A stretch of 6,894 nt of DNA, taken from contig JAVEVH010000037.1 in the NCBI GenBank assembly GCA_034005145.1, forward strand, positions 1 through 6,894. Reading direction: 5' to 3'. The position numbers and the translations under genes are program-made. Positions 6,167-6,894 of the stretch are shown in pieces; the stretch's first letter is position 1, and every line of letters starts with the position of its first letter. Source of the stretch: JAVEVH01 sp034005145. Lineage in GTDB: Bacteria; Patescibacteriota; Dojkabacteria; SC72. Under the pieces are notes generated by a model, which did no database searches, was not told where the DNA came from, and worked only from the letters and a program-made list of their open reading frames with translations.

Positions 6167-6894
6167 ATGGCACTGAGGCTTACAAAAACTAGTAAAATAG
6201 TATTCGCTATATCAATTGTAGTACTTTCTATTGCATTAGGATATTTAGTATGGAGAGTTAATCAAGAAGATAGGTTAGATCCTAGTGATAGTGATGCAGG
6301 TGGTACGGGTACGGGATGCTCTACAGCTGTTACAAATGCTTGTAGAGATACCTGTCCTGAAGGTTTTAATGGCTTCCTAGATTGTAAAGAAGATGGTGTG
6401 GTTTGTGGAAATGTTGCTTGTGGTACTGCTGCGAGATGTTTGTGTTGTACAGGTCAATGGGCAACAGCAGATGATGGAGATTGTGATAAGGCTTGTGGTA
6501 CATGGGGATATGGTGCAGATTGTGATGATGAAGATGGTGATAACGAGGTTGTAAAATGTTTTTGTGAGAGTTGGTCAGATGGCTGTGGTACAAACTGTAC
6601 TTTCCCTGATGGGACACAGGCAGAGGTAGACTCTAAAGCTCGAGCAAGCTGTAAGCCATATATTGCAATGTGTAACGTTAATGATGGAAGTATAAGTATT
6701 GATGAATATACCTCTTCTCATGTCTGCTATAACAAGGTTGCCCAATGTAAGAATCCATATGCTGATAATCCGTGCGTTGAAACTAGCTCTTGTGATAGTG
6801 GAAGTTGGGTTACTAGACCTACAGGAAATATTGATTTTAATACAGATATTCTCTTTAGTGCTACCGCTCTAGATAGTGATGGTATAAATAGCAA
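6167..6894 (+). CDS. Membrane-anchored cysteine-rich surface protein, 3'-truncated by the window edge
   Basis: I do not recognise a family. From ATG 6167 the frame stays open to the window end (242 codons seen). The N-terminus MALRLTKTSK is basic and is followed by one hydrophobic helix (about 11-29), then an acidic, Gly/Ser/Asp-rich linker (33-50). This suggests a cytoplasmic N-terminus with the rest outside the cell. Residues 51-209 contain 22 cysteines, many in C-x3-C and C-x-C pairs, plus acidic runs such as DCDDEDGDNE (118-127). Two modules repeat the order C-x3-C-x(8,9)-C-x(11,17)-C-x-C (59-93 and 106-133), each ending in [RK]C[LF]C with a tryptophan soon after. From 216 the cysteines stop and the sequence FNTDILFSATALDSDGI looks like the start of a beta-rich, Ig-like domain. 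Stable disulfides outside the cell are likely; metal binding is an alternative. No Shine-Dalgarno sequence is visible. It starts 36 bp after rseP. Confidence 0.82.
   Translation, partial: MALRLTKTSKIVFAISIVVLSIALGYLVWRVNQEDRLDPSDSDAGGTGTGCSTAVTNACRDTCPEGFNGFLDCKEDGVVCGNVACGTAARCLCCTGQWATADDGDCDKACGTWGYGADCDDEDGDNEVVKCFCESWSDGCGTNCTFPDGTQAEVDSKARASCKPYIAMCNVNDGSISIDEYTSSHVCYNKVAQCKNPYADNPCVETSSCDSGSWVTRPTGNIDFNTDILFSATALDSDGINS
6341..6565 (+). repeat. Two cysteine modules with shared spacing in the surface protein
   Basis: Module 1 (residues 59-93, 6341-6445) has C59, C63, C73, C91, C93; module 2 (106-133, 6482-6565) has C106, C110, C119, C131, C133. Both give C-x3-C, then 8-9 residues, C, a variable gap, and C-x-C. 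An additional upstream cysteine (C51, C94) precedes each by 7 and 11 residues. The order is that of cysteine-stabilised alpha-beta folds, but the similarity rests on spacing alone. Confidence 0.5.

Noticed and set aside
6366..6617. Antisense open frame coding a histidine-rich 83-residue peptide
   Set aside because: Its histidines arise from antisense reading of the Asp/Gly/Cys codons of the cysteine-rich gene; no start context or family signal.

Overview
The window is AT-rich, tightly packed and entirely coding-strand (+). It carries seven essentially complete or 3'-partial housekeeping genes and the start of one surface-protein gene. Compact genes, short spacers, mostly missing Shine-Dalgarno sequences, AGA/AGG-dominated arginine codons and odd versions of universal translation proteins suggest a streamlined bacterium of the Candidate Phyla Radiation (Patescibacteria). 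A Dojkabacteria (WS6)-like lineage is my best guess, but only from general impression. TGA ends radC, glycine uses GGN and tryptophan uses TGG, so nothing points to the TGA-to-glycine code of Gracilibacteria/Absconditabacteria.

Layout: (1) positions 3-2361 hold topA (3' part, three zinc ribbons), radC (JAMM domain) and a HAD-family hydrolase, the last two overlapping by 4 bp. (2) A near-consensus promoter (2345-2373) and a folded leader (2400-2445) precede rpsB and tsf, 2469-4355. (3) A second plausible promoter (4359-4387) precedes frr and an rseP-type site-2 protease gene, 4415-6130. (4) From 6167 to the window edge runs a membrane-anchored, cysteine-rich protein of unknown function, cut off by the window end.

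The middle is a contracted form of the widespread rpsB-tsf-pyrH-frr-uppS-cdsA-dxr-rseP neighbourhood: pyrH, uppS, cdsA and dxr are not present here. The translation genes act together on the ribosome cycle (small-subunit protein, EF-Tu nucleotide exchange, ribosome recycling), and the protease links to envelope proteolysis.

The unusual points are: ribosomal protein S2 carries a charged helical extension ending in a helix-hairpin-helix domain like the RNA polymerase alpha C-terminal domain; EF-Ts has two tandem N-terminal UBA-like modules at an exact 39-residue offset; the rpsB leader can fold into a long two-part hairpin; and the last protein has two cysteine modules with a spacing that recalls defensin-like (CS-alpha-beta) folds. 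No mobile element, CRISPR array, tRNA or rRNA is visible. No stretch over 300 bases lacks a gene.
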